Shown piece by piece: positions 24,130 through 25,297 of a stretch of 25,297 nucleotides of DNA. Made by a program: the position numbers and the translations under genes. Origin of the DNA: DATLHO01 sp035539855 (GTDB taxonomy: Bacteria; Bacteroidota; Ignavibacteria; OLB7); assembly GCA_035539855.1 (NCBI GenBank), contig DATLHO010000099.1, forward strand, positions 1-25,297, written 5' to 3'. Every line of letters starts with the position of its first letter. Positions within the stretch are counted from its first letter, which is position 1. The notes beneath the pieces are model-generated. The model saw only the letters and a list, made by a program, of their open reading frames with translations, made no database searches and was not told the DNA's origin.

Positions 24130-25297
24130 CATCATTCGGCGAAGCTCGATGTTGTCGCGGGAGACCTGCATCCGGCGCGCGGCCTCGATGGTCGATCCCG
24201 AGGCGTAGGCCCTGCGCTCCTCCTCCCGAACTCTCTCGCGAAGCTCCTCTGCCTGGGTCGGCATCGGGATGTGCGCGGTCTGCGCACTGGGTCGCACAGT
24301 ATCAGGATCGATTGAACCGGCCGTTGAGGCAGCGCTCGTTGTCGCAGCGCTGGCCGACGCCGGTGCGTCGCTCGACCCCGTCGGCGGCGGGGCGCTCGCG
24401 GCGGACACTGACTCCACCCGTACGGACTCCACACTCGTCGATGACTCGATCACACCGGGCGTAGAGCCGGGTGTGGGCGCCGTGCCGACAGAAGGCGCAG
24501 TGCCGGAGGGAGTTGCCGTGGCAGTTGCTGGCGCAGTACCGGCCGCAGTCGCATTCCCGGCTACAGGAGCTGTACCGGCCGCAGGCGCAGTGCCGGCAAC
24601 AGGCGCAGTGCTGGCATCATGTGCAGTGCCGGCAGCAGGTGTTGCGCCGGCGACAGGTGTTGCGCCGGCAGTAGGTGTAGTGCCGGCTGCAGACGCGGCA
24701 CCGGTCGACGCCGCGGCACGCGTTGCATCGTCCGCAGATTTCTCGACGACGCGGAAGCCCGCGGGCTCGCTGCGGCGCGGCGGCGGCGGCGGCGTGACGG
24801 GTGCGCCGCCGGGCGGCGACATGACGACCGGAGGTTTCCGACCGCGCCGCGTCGACAGGACGATGAGTCCGATGATGAGCAGCAGCGCGAGACCGCCGAC
24901 GGCTGCAAGGAGGATCACGTCACGATCGGCCATTCCGCCATCGCCATGGGTGCGGCTCGATCCGCCACCGCTGTATCCGTCGTCGTCGAGCACGCGACCG
25001 TCGCGTCCGCGGGCACTGCCGCGCGAGCGCCGTCCGCGCTCCTGGCCGGAGGCGAGCGCGCGCTCCGAGCGCGCTAGGCTCTCCTGGGCCTCGACGCTGT
25101 CACCGGCGCGCAGTTGAAGCGCCGCGAGCGCGGCGTGCTCCTCGGCCGAGCCGGGGGAGCGAAGGAAGTACCGAGCGAGCGAGTCGGCGCCGCGGCGCGC
25201 GTACAGCGAGGCGAGCACCGCGCCGGCGCGCTCCTCGCCGCTGGCGTTGGCCACCTGCAGCAGCTCCTCCGCCTGGTCGACGACGTTCTGTTCGAGC
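24094..25297 (-). CDS. Membrane protein with TPR-like N-part, hexapeptide-repeat linker and HTH-like C-terminus (5' end outside window)
   Basis: At least 400 residues are visible; the frame is open through the right edge, so the start lies beyond it (an internal GTG at 25254 and ATG at 24933 are not needed). Seen in order: amphipathic helices of TPR type (VVDQAEELLQVANASGEER, then ARYFLRSPGSAEEHAALAAL), an Arg/Gly-rich stretch, one membrane helix (VILLAAVGGLALLLIIGLIV) followed by basic RRGRK, a Pro-rich stretch, Ala/Gly/Thr/Pro hexapeptide repeats, and a charged C-terminus ending GSTIEAARRMQVSRDNIELR, which reads like a helix-turn-helix. The basic residues after the membrane helix suggest a cytosolic C-terminal part. 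I do not recognise the family. High third-position GC in the N-part shows it is truly coding; the repeat region is less biased. Confidence 0.8.
   Translation of the reverse strand, partial: LEQNVVDQAEELLQVANASGEERAGAVLASLYARRGADSLARYFLRSPGSAEEHAALAALQLRAGDSVEAQESLARSERALASGQERGRRSRGSARGRDGRVLDDDGYSGGGSSRTHGDGGMADRDVILLAAVGGLALLLIIGLIVLSTRRGRKPPVVMSPPGGAPVTPPPPPRRSEPAGFRVVEKSADDATRAAASTGAASAAGTTPTAGATPVAGATPAAGTAHDASTAPVAGTAPAAGTAPVAGNATAAGTAPATATATPSGTAPSVGTAPTPGSTPGVIESSTSVESVRVESVSAASAPPPTGSSDAPASASAATTSAASTAGSIDPDTVRPSAQTAHIPMPTQAEELRERVREEERRAYASGSTIEAARRMQVSRDNIELRRMMEAASGRRSTQG
24454..24687 (-). repeat. 18-bp minisatellite encoding A-G-T-A-P-x hexapeptides
   Basis: Within the last gene, nine consecutive 18-bp units (24526-24687) encode AGTTPT, AGATPV, AGATPA, AGTAHD, ASTAPV, AGTAPA, AGTAPV, AGNATA and AGTAPA; about four more diverged units continue to 24454. 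GCCGGC or GCCGGT opens most units. The period is a multiple of three, so unit gain or loss keeps the frame. Confidence 0.85.

Noticed and set aside
24454..24687. Possible CRISPR array
   Set aside because: The 18-bp units are contiguous with no unique spacers and lie in frame within a coding sequence.
24269..25117. A 282-codon plus-strand frame opposite the minisatellite gene
   Set aside because: The repeat also reads open in antisense, but the minus frame has strong third-position GC, helical repeats and a membrane segment, and continues past the window edge.

Overview
This is a high-GC bacterial chromosomal window with dense coding, a strong preference for G or C at third codon positions, and short intergenic gaps (the longest is about 230 bases, at 8178-8409). 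There are no rRNA, tRNA, CRISPR, phage or insertion-sequence signatures. The gene mix suggests a Gram-negative from the FCB side of the tree, most plausibly Gemmatimonadota: a periplasmic alpha-2-macroglobulin, a secreted M28 peptidase with a PDZ domain, DUF3467, a split transketolase and a lysine-tailed topoisomerase I. That assignment is inference; no 16S gene is present.

Layout. The first 5.4 kb is a very large membrane-anchored hybrid histidine kinase on the minus strand (DUF4118, six PAS and three GAF domains, HisKA, HATPase, receiver); its C-terminus runs off the left edge. Upstream of it, on the same strand, lie moaC (molybdopterin biosynthesis) and a two-gene split transketolase (C-terminal half 6143-7231, N-terminal half 7329-8177). 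A short divergent region then leads to plus-strand genes: an exported TPR protein with its own terminator, a tight DUF3467-GH57 glycogen branching enzyme pair, and topA. After topA comes a palindromic repeat-like element, then a minus-strand pair: a full thioester-type alpha-2-macroglobulin (transcribed first) and a zinc-ribbon methyltransferase. Divergent from the macroglobulin are a small cupin, a BCP/PrxQ peroxiredoxin and an exported M28 metallopeptidase on the plus strand. The last gene is on the minus strand, enters from beyond the right edge, and combines helical TPR-like repeats, a membrane segment, an 18-bp minisatellite encoding Ala/Gly/Thr/Pro hexapeptides, and a C-terminal helix-turn-helix-like segment.

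How the genes work together. Most are housekeeping or envelope functions: central carbon metabolism (transketolase, glycogen branching), cofactor synthesis (moaC), DNA supercoiling (topA), peroxide defence (BCP) and envelope protection or proteolysis (macroglobulin, M28). No single novel defence or biosynthetic system is evident. The most unusual items are the partial minisatellite/HTH membrane protein, a BamE-like insertion in the TPR protein, the degenerate-motif methyltransferase paired with the macroglobulin, the palindromic element after topA, and an octamer recurring in three intergenic regions.
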